Shown in pieces: positions 8,430 to 17,485 of a DNA stretch of 64,000 nucleotides. How positions within the stretch are numbered: position 1 is the stretch's first letter; every line of letters starts with the position of its first letter. This stretch comes from Sheuella sp. (GTDB lineage: Bacteria > Pseudomonadota > Gammaproteobacteria > Burkholderiales > Burkholderiaceae_B): the NCBI GenBank assembly GCA_030650995.1, contig JAUSCY010000086.1, positions 1 to 64,000 on the forward strand, in the 5' to 3' direction. Below the pieces are notes generated by a model. The model saw only the letters and a program-made list of their open reading frames with translations. It was not told the DNA's origin and did not search any database. A program made the translations under genes and the position numbers.

Positions 8430-9803
8430 ATGAGCAGCCTCAAAGAAGAGATCATTGAACAAAGCAATGCGCTATACGAAACAGTTCTAGAGGAGGTCCG
8501 GAGGTGGATTCAGTACATTCGTGAAACGTGGCCACTTCTTCTGCTATTACTCGCCTTGATTTCTGTCGCCTTGTGGTTCGCCAAACCAGCGCCACCTGAC
8601 AGCGTACTAATGGGGACTGGCTCAAAGGGCGGATCTTATGAAATGATCACCGCCGAATATGTGAAGTTCTTCGCCAAGAACGGTGTCAGACTCGAGCTGA
8701 CAGAAACGCCGGGAGCTGAGGAGAATATCGCACGCCTGAGCAATCCAAAAGATCCATTACAAGCTGCCTTTGTACAAGGTGGTTTGGTTACAAATGAAAA
8801 TAGTAATAACCTCCTTTCTCTGGGTAGTATTGGTTTTGAACCGGTCTGGTTTTTTTATCGTAATGACAAATTCAATTTTAAAAATCTACAGACCAAAGAG
8901 TTTCTGCAGCAACCTATCGCGATAGGTGAAGTTGGCAGTGGTACGCATCGTCAGGCTCTGCACATACTTGAATTAAATGGCTACGCGATGAACGACAACT
9001 TCAAAGCGATACCATCAAACGAAGGGGTACAGGCATTCATCAAAGGTGAGGTCAGCTCTATTTTCATCGTGGATGGTATTGAGTCTGAAAATGTCCAGCG
9101 CTTGCTGAAACTGACGAATGTTTCAATTGGAGATTTTGAACGAGCGCCTGCCTACACGCGTCTGATGCCTTATTTTCATGAAATTTCAATCCCGCAAGGC
9201 GCGTTAAACCTTCAGCAAAACTTCCCCCCCAATGATACAAAAATGATTGCCCCGACTACGCATTTGCTGATTGATAAGAACATGCATCCGGCCATTCAAC
9301 TGCTTTTTCTGCAAGCCGCACAAAAAATTAATGGTGGACGCACGTTTTTTTCTAAATATGGCCAGTTTCCTGCATTCATGGAATCGACTGTTCCAGAAAG
9401 TACCGTTGCTAAAGAGTTTTATGAAAAAGGTACGCCTTTCCTGATGAATTACCTGCCCTTCTGGCTGGCTGAATTCATCGACAGATTGTTTATTTTGATC
9501 TTGCCTCTGTTTGCCTTTGCTTATCCGTTACTCAAGACGATGCCTGGCTATAGACTGACCCGGGCGCGCACCCGCATCAACGAGGTCTATGGTTCGTTAA
9601 AGTTTTTTGAAGAAGAATTGACTTCAAACTACGACCCCAGCAAAAATAAAACCTACATTGAAACAATCGATCAGATAGACCTGCAAGCAAAATCCTTACG
9701 GGTGCCTAAAGCCCTAAGTTCAGAGTATTACAGCCTGCGAACAAATATTGACTTTGTGCGTAACATGATCGTACGCTTAGACACCGGCAGAGAGGGCCTT
9801 TAA
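8430..9803 (+). CDS. Membrane-anchored TAXI-family solute-binding protein
   Basis: A 457-residue protein of the TAXI group (TRAP-associated extracytoplasmic immunogenic protein). An N-terminal cytoplasmic stretch rich in Glu leads to a membrane helix at about residues 33-52 (WPLLLLLLALISVALWF), then a periplasmic-binding domain with MGTGSKGGSYEMITAEYVKFF and IAIGEVGSGTHRQALHILELNGY. A second helix at ~350-370 (FILILPLFAFAYPLLKTMPGY) is followed by a ~90-residue charged tail. Free TAXI proteins feed solutes to TRAP permeases, but no DctQ/DctM gene is adjacent, and the two anchors make a diffusible receptor unlikely. A sensor or scaffold role is therefore possible. The ligand is unknown. Confidence 0.82.
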   Translation: MSSLKEEIIEQSNALYETVLEEVRRWIQYIRETWPLLLLLLALISVALWFAKPAPPDSVLMGTGSKGGSYEMITAEYVKFFAKNGVRLELTETPGAEENIARLSNPKDPLQAAFVQGGLVTNENSNNLLSLGSIGFEPVWFFYRNDKFNFKNLQTKEFLQQPIAIGEVGSGTHRQALHILELNGYAMNDNFKAIPSNEGVQAFIKGEVSSIFIVDGIESENVQRLLKLTNVSIGDFERAPAYTRLMPYFHEISIPQGALNLQQNFPPNDTKMIAPTTHLLIDKNMHPAIQLLFLQAAQKINGGRTFFSKYGQFPAFMESTVPESTVAKEFYEKGTPFLMNYLPFWLAEFIDRLFILILPLFAFAYPLLKTMPGYRLTRARTRINEVYGSLKFFEEELTSNYDPSKNKTYIETIDQIDLQAKSLRVPKALSSEYYSLRTNIDFVRNMIVRLDTGREGL

Positions 9804-9818
9804 CTAGTCCTTCAGGAT

Positions 9819-10769
9819 ATGGGAAATAAAAAATATAATCTGTGCGCACTTGGCGAGGCGATGGTTGAATTCAACCAGACAGACCCGGGCAAACCTCTTT
9901 ATCTGCAAGGATTTGGAGGAGATACGAGTAATGCAGCGATTGCGGCTGCACGCGCAGGAGCGAGCTGCGCCTATCTGACCAGATTAGGTGACGACACCTT
10001 TGCAGACTCTTTACGCAACTTATGGGAAAAGGAATGCGTATATACCGGAGGCATTGAGGCTGACCCAACGGCGCCCACCGGTATTTATTTCGTTACGCAC
10101 ACACCAAGTGGTCACGCTTTTACTTATCGACGCGCGGGTTCAGCGGCGAGCATGATGACGCCTTCCTGGCTGGATGGCAAACCTCGGCAAATCATCGAAC
10201 AGTCCTTATGGCTGCACCTCTCCGGGATCTCTCTGGCCATTTCACAATCTGCCTGCGAAACGGCCTTTGCAGCCATGGGTATTGCTAAAGCCGCTGGAAC
10301 CATGATTTCACTGGATTCAAACCTGCGGCTCAAACTTTGGTCAATTGAACACGCGAGGCAGCACATCATTTCAGCGATGAAAGAATGTGATTTGTTTTTA
10401 CCCAGCCTGGACGATATGTCACTACTGACGGGTTTATCTGATCCTGATGCAGTACTTGACTGGTCCCATGCACAGGGCGCCAGGCGTATTGTGCTCAAAC
10501 TTGGAGCGCAGGGTGCATACATCAGTGATCCAGAGGCAGGTATGCGCAAACGCGTACCGGGCTATCGGGTCGAGGCAGTCGATGCGACAGGTGCGGGAGA
10601 CTGTTTCTGTGGGAACTTGCTAGCAAGATTAGCGGCGAACGATGAGCTGCTGTCTGCGGTGCATTATGCAAATGCTGCGGCTTCAATTGCTGTGCAAGAC
10701 TGGGGAGCAGTTTCTTGCCTGCCCTCACCCGGCGCTGTCAGACAACGACTACAAAACGTGACGTCTTAA
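9819..10769 (+). CDS. kdgK: PfkB-family sugar kinase, probable 2-keto-3-deoxygluconate kinase
   Basis: A 316-residue ribokinase/PfkB-family kinase. The N-terminal signature GGDTSNAAIAAARAGA and the C-terminal catalytic signature DATGAGDCFCGNLLARLA (catalytic Asp in GAGD) are intact. Members with this spacing phosphorylate 2-keto-3-deoxy-D-gluconate to KDPG in the cytoplasm. That assignment is supported by the tail-to-tail KDPG aldolase gene, which would cleave the product to pyruvate and glyceraldehyde 3-phosphate. Convergent orientation means the two are not one operon. The 3' end overlaps the aldolase coding region by 21 bases. Fructokinase or another sugar kinase remains an alternative. 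Confidence 0.82.
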   Translation: MGNKKYNLCALGEAMVEFNQTDPGKPLYLQGFGGDTSNAAIAAARAGASCAYLTRLGDDTFADSLRNLWEKECVYTGGIEADPTAPTGIYFVTHTPSGHAFTYRRAGSAASMMTPSWLDGKPRQIIEQSLWLHLSGISLAISQSACETAFAAMGIAKAAGTMISLDSNLRLKLWSIEHARQHIISAMKECDLFLPSLDDMSLLTGLSDPDAVLDWSHAQGARRIVLKLGAQGAYISDPEAGMRKRVPGYRVEAVDATGAGDCFCGNLLARLAANDELLSAVHYANAAASIAVQDWGAVSCLPSPGAVRQRLQNVTS

Positions 10770-11390
10770 GGCTTTAGCCTCTCGTGCGAAAGCTGTAATC
10801 TGGGTGAAATGCCCTGAGACCATTAAGTCACTGGGGGCCAACCAGGAACCTCCGACACAAACCACGTTTTGCAGTGCGAGAAACTCCCCAGCATTATGAG
10901 AGGAAATCCCCCCCGTTGGGCAAAATCTGATTTGTTCAAAGGGTCCACTGAAGGCTTTGAGCATTGCTACACCGCCTGACTGCATTGCTGGGAAAAACTT
11001 TAATTCACTATAACCATCTTCCATGGCCATCATAATTTCGCTCGGGGTACTCACGCCAGGAAGGAGAGGCAAACCGATCTGGCGACAATATCTGCCAAGC
11101 ACTGCGGTGTAGCCTGGGCTGACTACGAACCTCGCCCCCGCGCGCAAGGCTGCGTCAGCATCGGCCTGGTTACACACAGTCCCGGCCCCTACGATAGCCT
11201 CGGGCACTTCGTTTGAGATTCGCTCAATAGCACCTAACGAAGCGGCGGTTCTTAGCGTGACTTCAAGCATGCGAATGCCACCAGATACCAGCGCACTCGC
11301 AAGTGGGATCGCATGCTTCTCGTCGTTAATAACAATCACTGGGATAACAGGCGCATCCTGCAAGATTTGCAAGGTTGTGAGTGATTTCAA
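10749..11390 (-). CDS. eda: KDPG/KHG aldolase
   Basis: A 213-residue class I aldolase cleaving 2-keto-3-deoxy-6-phosphogluconate (and often 4-hydroxy-2-oxoglutarate) to pyruvate and an aldehyde; it is the last step of the Entner-Doudoroff and uronate routes. The Schiff-base lysine is Lys131 in ELKFFPA, and the general acid/base Glu43 is in MLEVTLRT. The phosphate-binding PTGGIS and VGGSW motifs are present. The start is a TTG at 11390, preceded at good spacing by GGGGAG; no ATG lies before the conserved N-terminus. Two 13-bp direct repeats stand immediately upstream of the ribosome site. Its 3' end overlaps the sugar-kinase gene. Confidence 0.92.
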   Translation of the reverse strand: MKSLTTLQILQDAPVIPVIVINDEKHAIPLASALVSGGIRMLEVTLRTAASLGAIERISNEVPEAIVGAGTVCNQADADAALRAGARFVVSPGYTAVLGRYCRQIGLPLLPGVSTPSEIMMAMEDGYSELKFFPAMQSGGVAMLKAFSGPFEQIRFCPTGGISSHNAGEFLALQNVVCVGGSWLAPSDLMVSGHFTQITAFAREAKALRRHVL

Positions 11391-11399
11391 AGATCTCCC

Positions 11400-11431
11400 C
11401 TGATCGAATATTTCACGTCTGATCGAATATT
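11400..11431. repeat. Two 13-bp direct repeats upstream of the KDPG aldolase
   Basis: CTGATCGAATATT occurs at 11400-11412 and again at 11419-11431, 19 bp start to start. The repeats sit between the aldolase ribosome site and the end of ispH, an 80-base gap. Tandem, same-face-of-helix spacing (nearly two turns) is compatible with a regulator binding site for the aldolase gene, or with a leader RNA element. The regulator is not identifiable. Confidence 0.5.
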
Positions 11432-11471
11432 CAACTTTTCTGAACCATCGCTCAACACCTTATTTTTCTGG

Positions 11472-12449
11472 CTACTTTTCCAGTGCTTTGCGTGACAGTT
11501 CTTTTGGCAAGGGAAAAGAAACATGCTCTTCCAGACCATCCATATTTCGCACGGACACAGCACCCAGCTCTTTGAGACGCTTGATGACTTGCTGCACCAG
11601 GACCTCGGGCGCTGAAGCACCAGCCGAAATACCGATCCTTGTACGATCTATTAGCCATGTTGGCTCAATCGCATCCGGTCCGTCAATCAGGTAGGACTCA
11701 ATGCCTTTGCGCTCAGCGACTTCGCGTAGCCGATTAGAATTCGAACTGTTTGCACTGCCAACAACCAGAACCAGATCACATTGCGGCGCCATAATTTTCA
11801 CCGCATCCTGACGGTTTTGTGTGGCGTAACAAATATCGCTTTTCTTTGGTTCTGTGATTGTTGGAAAACGTTTCTTGAGTGCAGCAGCCACGGCAGCCGC
11901 ATCGTCAACCGAAAGCGTTGTTTGAGTCACAAACGACAGATTATCCGGATCGCTCACCCGCAGAGCCGCCACATCTTCAAGCGTCTCTACCAGATACATC
12001 CCGTCCTTGGACTGACCGAGCGTGCCTTCCACCTCAGGATGGCCCTTATGACCAATCATGATAATTTCACGTCCGGCTGCACGCATCTTGGCGACTTCGA
12101 TGTGAACTTTTGTGACAAGCGGACAGGTCGCATCAAAAACCTGCAAACCACGACTCTCTGCCTCTTCACGCACCAGTTTTGCTACACCATGTGCAGAAAA
12201 AATCACGATGCCACCGCTTGGCACCTCGTCAAGTTCGTCAATAAATACAGCGCCCTTATTGCGCAGGTCTTCGACAACAAAACGGTTATGAACGATTTCG
12301 TGACGCACATAAATCGGCGCACCGTGTAACTCGATCGCACGCTCAACAATATCAATCGCCCGGTCAACGCCCGCACAAAATCCGCGTGGCTGGGCCAACA
12401 GAATTTCTGCACCTGAGCCCTCCTGGTCAGTAGAGGATGCTGTCATCAC
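11472..12449 (-). CDS. ispH: 4-hydroxy-3-methylbut-2-enyl diphosphate reductase
   Basis: This is the last enzyme of the MEP isoprenoid pathway, a [4Fe-4S] reductase converting HMBPP to IPP and DMAPP. All three cluster cysteines are visible: Cys25 in PRGFCAGV, one in [11 protein letters not shown] and one in [11 protein letters not shown]. Substrate-binding histidines are in [10 protein letters not shown] and [12 protein letters not shown], and the family motif [13 protein letters not shown] is present. The length of 325 residues is typical. Its ATG overlaps the stop of the upstream FKBP-type gene by 4 bases, a fkpB-ispH arrangement that is common in proteobacteria. Confidence 0.97.
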   Translation of the reverse strand: MMTASSTDQEGSGAEILLAQPRGFCAGVDRAIDIVERAIELHGAPIYVRHEIVHNRFVVEDLRNKGAVFIDELDEVPSGGIVIFSAHGVAKLVREEAESRGLQVFDATCPLVTKVHIEVAKMRAAGREIIMIGHKGHPEVEGTLGQSKDGMYLVETLEDVAALRVSDPDNLSFVTQTTLSVDDAAAVAAALKKRFPTITEPKKSDICYATQNRQDAVKIMAPQCDLVLVVGSANSSNSNRLREVAERKGIESYLIDGPDAIEPTWLIDRTRIGISAGASAPEVLVQQVIKRLKELGAVSVRNMDGLEEHVSFPLPKELSRKALEK

Positions 12450-12922
12450 AATACCCCGAGTAAATCAATATCCACACGCAGTGTTAATCCAGCCAGTGGA
12501 TGGTTGAAATCAAATAGTGCGGTCTCGTCGTTAATCTCTTTAAGCACACCCGAGTAGCGCCCGCCATTCGGTGCGGAAAACTCAACCATATCCCCGGGGG
12601 TAAAGACCGTATCGGGTTCGGTATATTCGTTGAGCATGTTGCGGGTGACTCTCTGGATCAGTTCTGGATTACGGTCACCGTAAGCCTGGTCAGGGCTCAG
12701 CGTATAGCTGAAGCAGTCGCCTTCGGGATGACCGATCAAGGGACTTTCCATTGTGGGTGACCACTGGCCGCTTGCGAGCTGCAAGGTGGCAGGACGCCCT
12801 TCAAACGTATCAATAAAAGCCGAGCCCGCTGCAGGACCGCTTTCAATCACGATGCGGTAATGCAAAGTGAGGTAGGAGTCCGCACGGACAACGGGGAGAT
12901 CGGAGGGGGATTGCGCTGTCAA
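12446..12922 (-). CDS. fkpB: FKBP-type peptidyl-prolyl isomerase, SlpA/FkpB-like
   Basis: A 158-residue cytoplasmic FKBP with the short SlpA architecture: an FKBP half ([47 protein letters not shown] split across two stretches) with an inserted-flap chaperone segment, then [19 protein letters not shown], the hallmark FNHPLAG motif of SlyD/SlpA. The proteins catalyse proline isomerisation and act as folding helpers. It is translationally coupled to ispH (4-base overlap), as in E. coli. The start used here is TTG at 12922; a GTG nine bases further upstream is out of this frame. Confidence 0.9.
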   Translation of the reverse strand: MTAQSPSDLPVVRADSYLTLHYRIVIESGPAAGSAFIDTFEGRPATLQLASGQWSPTMESPLIGHPEGDCFSYTLSPDQAYGDRNPELIQRVTRNMLNEYTEPDTVFTPGDMVEFSAPNGGRYSGVLKEINDETALFDFNHPLAGLTLRVDIDLLGVL

Positions 12923-12972
12923 AATCTGTCACCGTAGATATCTTGGTCAACCTATATTCTAGAGCCTTAAAG

Positions 12973-13650
12973 ATGACACTGCGCGATGCCCTCCCCCCAG
13001 ATCAACGCCCCAGAGAGCGTATGTTGCGCCTGGGCCCCTCAGCACTCACAAATTCTGAGTTACTCGCGCTCATGCTCGGAACTGGAACACGGGGTCAGAA
13101 CGCCTTGGCATTGGCACAAAACCTGCTCAATCATTTCGGCGGTGTCCGGTCGTTACTGTCGGCACAATTCATTGATTTAAAAGACTTTCATGGCTTGGGG
13201 AAAGCAAAAATCTGTCAACTTACGGCTATTTTGGCGCTCGGCAGACGTGCGTTGGAGGAAGAGCTCAGACGCGAATGTACACTTCACGTCCCAGATCAGG
13301 TAAAAGCCTACTGTGCAGCGCTGCTTGGGCACGAGACCATTGAGTATTGCATTGCTCTGTTTCTGGATAATCAGCATCGATTAATTTGTGCTGAAGAAAT
13401 ATCCAGGGGCACGCTGACGCAGACGTCCATTTATCCCCGTGAGGTTGTCAAGGCAGGTTTGGCCCGGCATGCCGCCGCGATTATTCTTGCCCATAACCAT
13501 CCCTCGGGGCTGGCTGAACCAAGTGCAGCGGATATACAGTTAACCCGTCAGCTGAAACGATCACTTGAAGTAGTTGATATTGTTTTGCTGGACCATTTGA
13601 TCGTTGCAGCCAACAAAGTGGTGTCCTTAGCCGAACTCGGACATATTTAA
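12973..13650 (+). CDS. radC: RadC/JAMM-domain protein
   Basis: A 225-residue RadC-family protein (older name DUF2466). The N-terminal helix-hairpin-helix-like part has PRERMLRLGPSALTNSELLALMLGTGTRGQN and GLGKAKICQL. The C-terminal JAB1/MPN metalloprotease-like domain shows HNHPSGLAEPSAADIQLTRQL, the metal-binding HxH...D signature. Despite the name, a DNA-repair role is not established for the family. The ATG at 12973 is preferred because it starts at the conserved MTLRDALPPDQRPRE; a TTG at 12943 would add ten unconserved residues. It is followed by a strong terminator. Confidence 0.93.
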   Translation: MTLRDALPPDQRPRERMLRLGPSALTNSELLALMLGTGTRGQNALALAQNLLNHFGGVRSLLSAQFIDLKDFHGLGKAKICQLTAILALGRRALEEELRRECTLHVPDQVKAYCAALLGHETIEYCIALFLDNQHRLICAEEISRGTLTQTSIYPREVVKAGLARHAAAIILAHNHPSGLAEPSAADIQLTRQLKRSLEVVDIVLLDHLIVAANKVVSLAELGHI

Positions 13651-13671
13651 ACAAACGATTATTCAATACGT

Positions 13672-13700
13672 AAAAAAGACGGCGCGAAGCCGTCTTTTTT
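13672..13700. terminator. Bidirectional rho-independent terminator
   Basis: AAAAAAGACGGC and GCCGTCTTTTTT form a 12-bp perfect stem around a GCGAA loop, with an A-run on the left and a T-run on the right, so it works on both strands. It lies between the convergent radC and thiolase genes and is the cleanest terminator in the window's first half. Confidence 0.95.
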
Positions 13701-13760
13701 ACTGATACGCCCTGAAAAGAAAAGTGTTTCAGACTATGCCATCAAACATACCGGACTCAA

Positions 13761-14942
13761 TCAGGCACGTTCAAAGATCGCAGCGATACCCTGTCCGCCC
13801 CCGATACACATCGTAACCAGTGCATAGCGGCCACCTGTGCGGTGCAATTCATATATCGCTTTGGTTGTGACGATTGCACCTGTTGCGCCAATCGGATGAC
13901 CCAGTGAAATACCGCTACCATTCGGATTTAAACGAGCAGAATCTAGTTTGAGTTCCTTGGCCACAGCACATGCCTGCGCTGCAAATGCTTCGTTTGCCTC
14001 GATCACATCCATCTGGTCAACAGTCAGGCCGGCACGCTTGAGTACGGCTTGCGTAGCGGGTACGGGACCGATACCCATGATTTTCGGATCAACACCGGCA
14101 TGCGCATAGGCAACCAGACGAGCCATCGGTTTTGCACCACTGGATTTAACCGCATCAGCACTCATCAACATGACGGCAGCTGCGCCATCATTGATACCCG
14201 AGGCGTTACCCGCAGTCACAGTACCGTTTTCTTTAATGAATACCGCACGCAAGCCAGCGAGATTCTCAGCGGTCACATCACGGCGCGGATGCTCGTCGAC
14301 CTTGAACTCGACTTCACCTTTACGCGTCTTGATCACAACAGGGACGATCTGGTCGTTAAAATAACCATTGTCCTGAGCAAAGGCAGCGCGACGATGCGAT
14401 TCAAGTGCGAGCGCGTCCTGGTCGGCACGTGAGATACCAAACTGACTGGCTACGTTTTCAGCAGTGACGCCCATATGCATGCGGCCAAACGGATCGGTCA
14501 ACGCGCCAACCATCATATCTGACATGGTGCTGTCACCCATGCGCGAACCAAAGCGCTGGGTCTGCGACAGATAACCGCCGCGGCTCATACACTCCGCACC
14601 ACCACCGATCGCCATCTCGGTGTCGCCGAGCATAATCGATTGGGCGCTGGAGATAATTGCCTGTAAACCTGAGCCGCACAAACGGTTAACGTTGAATGCA
14701 GCGGAGGATTGCGGCAGGCCACCATTGAGCGCAACCACGCGTGACAGATACATGTCGCGTGGCTCGGTATGTACAACATGACCAAATGCTAAATGCCCTA
14801 CTTGCTGACCATCCACACCTGAGCGCTGAAGTACGGCTTTTACAACCGTCGCACCCAAATCTATCGGGCAAACATCTTTCAAGCCACCACCGAAATCACC
14901 GATTGCGGTTCTTGCTGCTGCCGTTATGAATACTTCACGCAT
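13761..14942 (-). CDS. bktB: Acetyl-CoA acetyltransferase / beta-ketothiolase, BktB-like
   Basis: A 393-residue biosynthetic-type thiolase that condenses or cleaves acyl-CoAs (acetyl-CoA plus acyl-CoA to 3-ketoacyl-CoA). Catalytic residues are intact: Cys89 in NRLCGSGLQAI, His349 in SLGHPIGATGA and Cys379 in MCIGGGQG. The sequence follows Cupriavidus BktB closely, including TEPRDMYLSRVVALNGG and HMGVTAENVA. BktB accepts longer chains than PhaA and serves PHA precursor supply or beta-oxidation; which applies here is unknown, as no phaB or phaC is adjacent. AAGGAG precedes the ATG. It ends just after the bidirectional terminator. Confidence 0.93.
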   Translation of the reverse strand: MREVFITAAARTAIGDFGGGLKDVCPIDLGATVVKAVLQRSGVDGQQVGHLAFGHVVHTEPRDMYLSRVVALNGGLPQSSAAFNVNRLCGSGLQAIISSAQSIMLGDTEMAIGGGAECMSRGGYLSQTQRFGSRMGDSTMSDMMVGALTDPFGRMHMGVTAENVASQFGISRADQDALALESHRRAAFAQDNGYFNDQIVPVVIKTRKGEVEFKVDEHPRRDVTAENLAGLRAVFIKENGTVTAGNASGINDGAAAVMLMSADAVKSSGAKPMARLVAYAHAGVDPKIMGIGPVPATQAVLKRAGLTVDQMDVIEANEAFAAQACAVAKELKLDSARLNPNGSGISLGHPIGATGAIVTTKAIYELHRTGGRYALVTMCIGGGQGIAAIFERA

Positions 14943-15039
14943 CGCGCGCTCCTTAAAAAATGAGTTATTTCGCTACTAATGTGATTTTTTTGGCACAATC
15001 TACTAAACAGCATAACCCGCCCGAGGCAAATCGCACATC

Positions 15040-16059
15040 ATGAGCATCCCTTATTCGATTCTGGATCTGTCACCCATCCCCCAGGGGTTTACTGCAGCCG
15101 ACGCTTTGCGTAACTCACGCGATGTTGCCCAGCATGCTGAAAAACTGGGTTACAGCCGCTACTGGATGGCCGAACACCACAATATGACTGGCAATGCCAG
15201 TTCAGCCACAGCTGTCGCGCTGGGCTACATTGCGGCGGGCACCCAAACGATCCGGCTCGGTTCCGGGGGCATTATGTTACCTAATCATGCCCCTCTGGTG
15301 ATTGCTGAACAGTTTGGAACCCTGGCCTCGCTCTACCCGGGCCGTATTGAGCTAGGTCTCGGCCGTGCACCCGGAACCGATCAACTGACTGCACGCGCCT
15401 TGCGAAGGGATATGCAAGGCAATTCAGATCAGTTCCCTCAGGATGTTCAAGAGCTGCAACACTATTTTGGACCTGTCCAGCCTGGTCAGGCGGTCAAAGC
15501 CATCCCCGGTGCCGGCCTTGAGGTTCCCATCTGGATTCTGGGTTCGAGCACCTATGGTGCCCAACTCGCTGCACACTTTGGACTTCCTTACGCCTTCGCT
15601 TCGCATTTTGCGCCTGACTACCTGATGGAGGCGATGCAAGCCTACAAAGGTTTATTCAAACCCTCTGCTCAGTTAAGTCACTCACACGCAATGGTGGGCG
15701 TGAATGTGATTGCGGCAGAGACGGATGCAGAGGCGCAATATTTATTCACGACACTCCAACAGCATTTCACCAGGATGCGTCGCAATACGCGCGGCCAGTT
15801 GCCCCCCCCGATCGACGATATCGAATCGTTCTGGAGTCCCCACGAAAAGGCCTCTGTCGCAGAGTCGCTGGCCTGCTCAGTAGTCGGTTCGCCGGAAACA
15901 GTGCGCAGGGGATTACAAGAGATTGTTGATAAAACCGGAGCCAATGAACTGATTTTCTCAGGCCAGATTTTCGACCATCAGGCGCGCCTGCGATCCTTTG
16001 AAATCGCAGCAAATGCTGCGCGTCTTGTGGTTGCGGCCAGTGATTACGCAATCGCCTGA
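15040..16059 (+). CDS. LLM-class flavin-dependent oxidoreductase
   Basis: A 339-residue luciferase-like monooxygenase-fold protein (TIM barrel) using FMNH2 or F420-type cofactors; in betaproteobacteria FMN is expected. Characteristic stretches are [52 protein letters not shown] and, near the C-terminus, [15 protein letters not shown]. It belongs to the MsnO8/YhbW-like subgroup. The substrate is not predictable. It is divergent from the thiolase gene, with a ~100-base spacer. Its stop directly abuts the stop of the CFA-synthase gene (zero-base gap), leaving no room for a terminator outside coding DNA. Confidence 0.9.
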   Translation: MSIPYSILDLSPIPQGFTAADALRNSRDVAQHAEKLGYSRYWMAEHHNMTGNASSATAVALGYIAAGTQTIRLGSGGIMLPNHAPLVIAEQFGTLASLYPGRIELGLGRAPGTDQLTARALRRDMQGNSDQFPQDVQELQHYFGPVQPGQAVKAIPGAGLEVPIWILGSSTYGAQLAAHFGLPYAFASHFAPDYLMEAMQAYKGLFKPSAQLSHSHAMVGVNVIAAETDAEAQYLFTTLQQHFTRMRRNTRGQLPPPIDDIESFWSPHEKASVAESLACSVVGSPETVRRGLQEIVDKTGANELIFSGQIFDHQARLRSFEIAANAARLVVAASDYAIA

Positions 16060-17319
16060 TCAGGATTTCGCATACATATAATCCCGCCTCCAGGGATAAG
16101 AAAGATCGGCTGGATAATCCAGCTCGTCTGTGCGACCTGAAGGGCTGTGTTGCGCCAGGATTTGATGCAACGCGACCCATCCGTTTTCAAACCCTAGCGC
16201 GCAGCCCGCGAGATAGAGTCTGTATGCGCGAAGTGCACGTGCGCCCCGCTCTCCACTCAATATGGAAGTCGCTGCTACAAGTTTATTTTCAAGCGCATCA
16301 CTCCAGGCCCATAAAGTACGCGCGTAATGTGGCCGGAGGTTTTCAATATCGAGAGCCTCCAGTCCACCATTGGCCATATGCGTCAGGACATGGCCAATAT
16401 GACTGAGTTCTCCGCCTGGGAAAATATATTTCTCGATGAAGTTTCCCAGGCCATGTCCAAGCTGCGGGTTATAGACACCACCTGCAGTGATCCCGTGATT
16501 CAGGATCAAGCCTCCGGGACGTAACAAACTGCGCAAGCGCGAAAAATAATCTTCCATTTGTGTACGTCCGACATGCTCAAACATACCGACCGAGGCGATC
16601 TTGTCAAAAGGTATTGAGGCATCGAGTTGTCGATAATCCAGCAAATGCACCCTCACGCGTGAGGAGAGTCCCTTTTGTTCAATCAGCTTCGACACATAGG
16701 CATGCTGATTGCGTGATAGCGTAATACCTGTTGCATCAACGCCATAGTTTTCAGCAGCCCAAAGTAACAATCCGCCCCAGCCAGCACCAATATCGAGGAA
16801 ACGCTCACCAGGTTGAAGCCTTAGTTTGCGACAGATGAGATCGAGCTTTGCTTCCTGCGCCTGATCGATATGCATCCCGGGAGCACTGAAATAGGCACAT
16901 GAATAGACCCTGCGCGGATCAAGCCACAAACCATAGAACTCATCAGACAGATCGTAATGAAACTCGATTTGTCTGGCGTCGCGCTCAATGGAATGCCGCC
17001 AGACTGAGACCAGGCGTCCAACCAGCGTCGTGAGCCAGCCACTTCTCGCAGCGTCAACCGGGGAACCTGGCAAAATCGTCGAAGCCACAGTCATCAACTG
17101 TCGCATAGAACCCAGGATGTCGCAGCGGCCCTCAACATAATCCTCACCCAACAGACCCACATCTCCCATTGCGAGGTGAGCAAGCACTTTGCTTTGCCGG
17201 GCGACAAATGTCACCTCTGCGCCGGGGTGTCCGACTTTGGTCCCATCCGGCAGTACGACGCAAACAGTGACCGGCAAGGTCGATAGTTTTTTTTCAACAG
17301 TCGTGATCAACAGGTTCAT
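16060..17319 (-). CDS. cfa: Cyclopropane-fatty-acyl-phospholipid synthase-family methyltransferase
   Basis: A 419-residue SAM-dependent methyltransferase of the CFA synthase family, which adds a methylene bridge to unsaturated acyl chains of membrane phospholipids. The SAM site is FLDIGAGWGGLLLWAAENYG with GITLSRNQ. The family motifs ASVGMFEHVG and FIEKYIFPGGELSHI (acyl-chain/bicarbonate region) are present, as is DLSDEFYGLWLDPRRVYSCAYF. The start at 17319 is chosen because GGAG lies six bases upstream of that ATG; the longer TTG-initiated frame at 17361 has no ribosome site. A role in membrane stress adaptation is inferred from the family. Confidence 0.9.
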   Translation of the reverse strand: MNLLITTVEKKLSTLPVTVCVVLPDGTKVGHPGAEVTFVARQSKVLAHLAMGDVGLLGEDYVEGRCDILGSMRQLMTVASTILPGSPVDAARSGWLTTLVGRLVSVWRHSIERDARQIEFHYDLSDEFYGLWLDPRRVYSCAYFSAPGMHIDQAQEAKLDLICRKLRLQPGERFLDIGAGWGGLLLWAAENYGVDATGITLSRNQHAYVSKLIEQKGLSSRVRVHLLDYRQLDASIPFDKIASVGMFEHVGRTQMEDYFSRLRSLLRPGGLILNHGITAGGVYNPQLGHGLGNFIEKYIFPGGELSHIGHVLTHMANGGLEALDIENLRPHYARTLWAWSDALENKLVAATSILSGERGARALRAYRLYLAGCALGFENGWVALHQILAQHSPSGRTDELDYPADLSYPWRRDYMYAKS

Positions 17320-17485
17320 TAAGTGCTCCATGCGAGTCAGGCTAAGGTCAACTTTATGCAAGTTCTACTCTATCGAATTTTTCTGCAAATGAAAATACCC
17401 CGGAACGATTAGTAAGGGGCCTATGGAACCTGCGTGATACATTTATTGACGTTATTTGAAGGTTTAACTGTTTATCTGGAAATTC

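Noticed and set aside
12943-12972. Longer radC start at a TTG
   Set aside because: It adds ten residues with no family match and no ribosome site; the ATG at 12973 begins at the conserved N-terminus.
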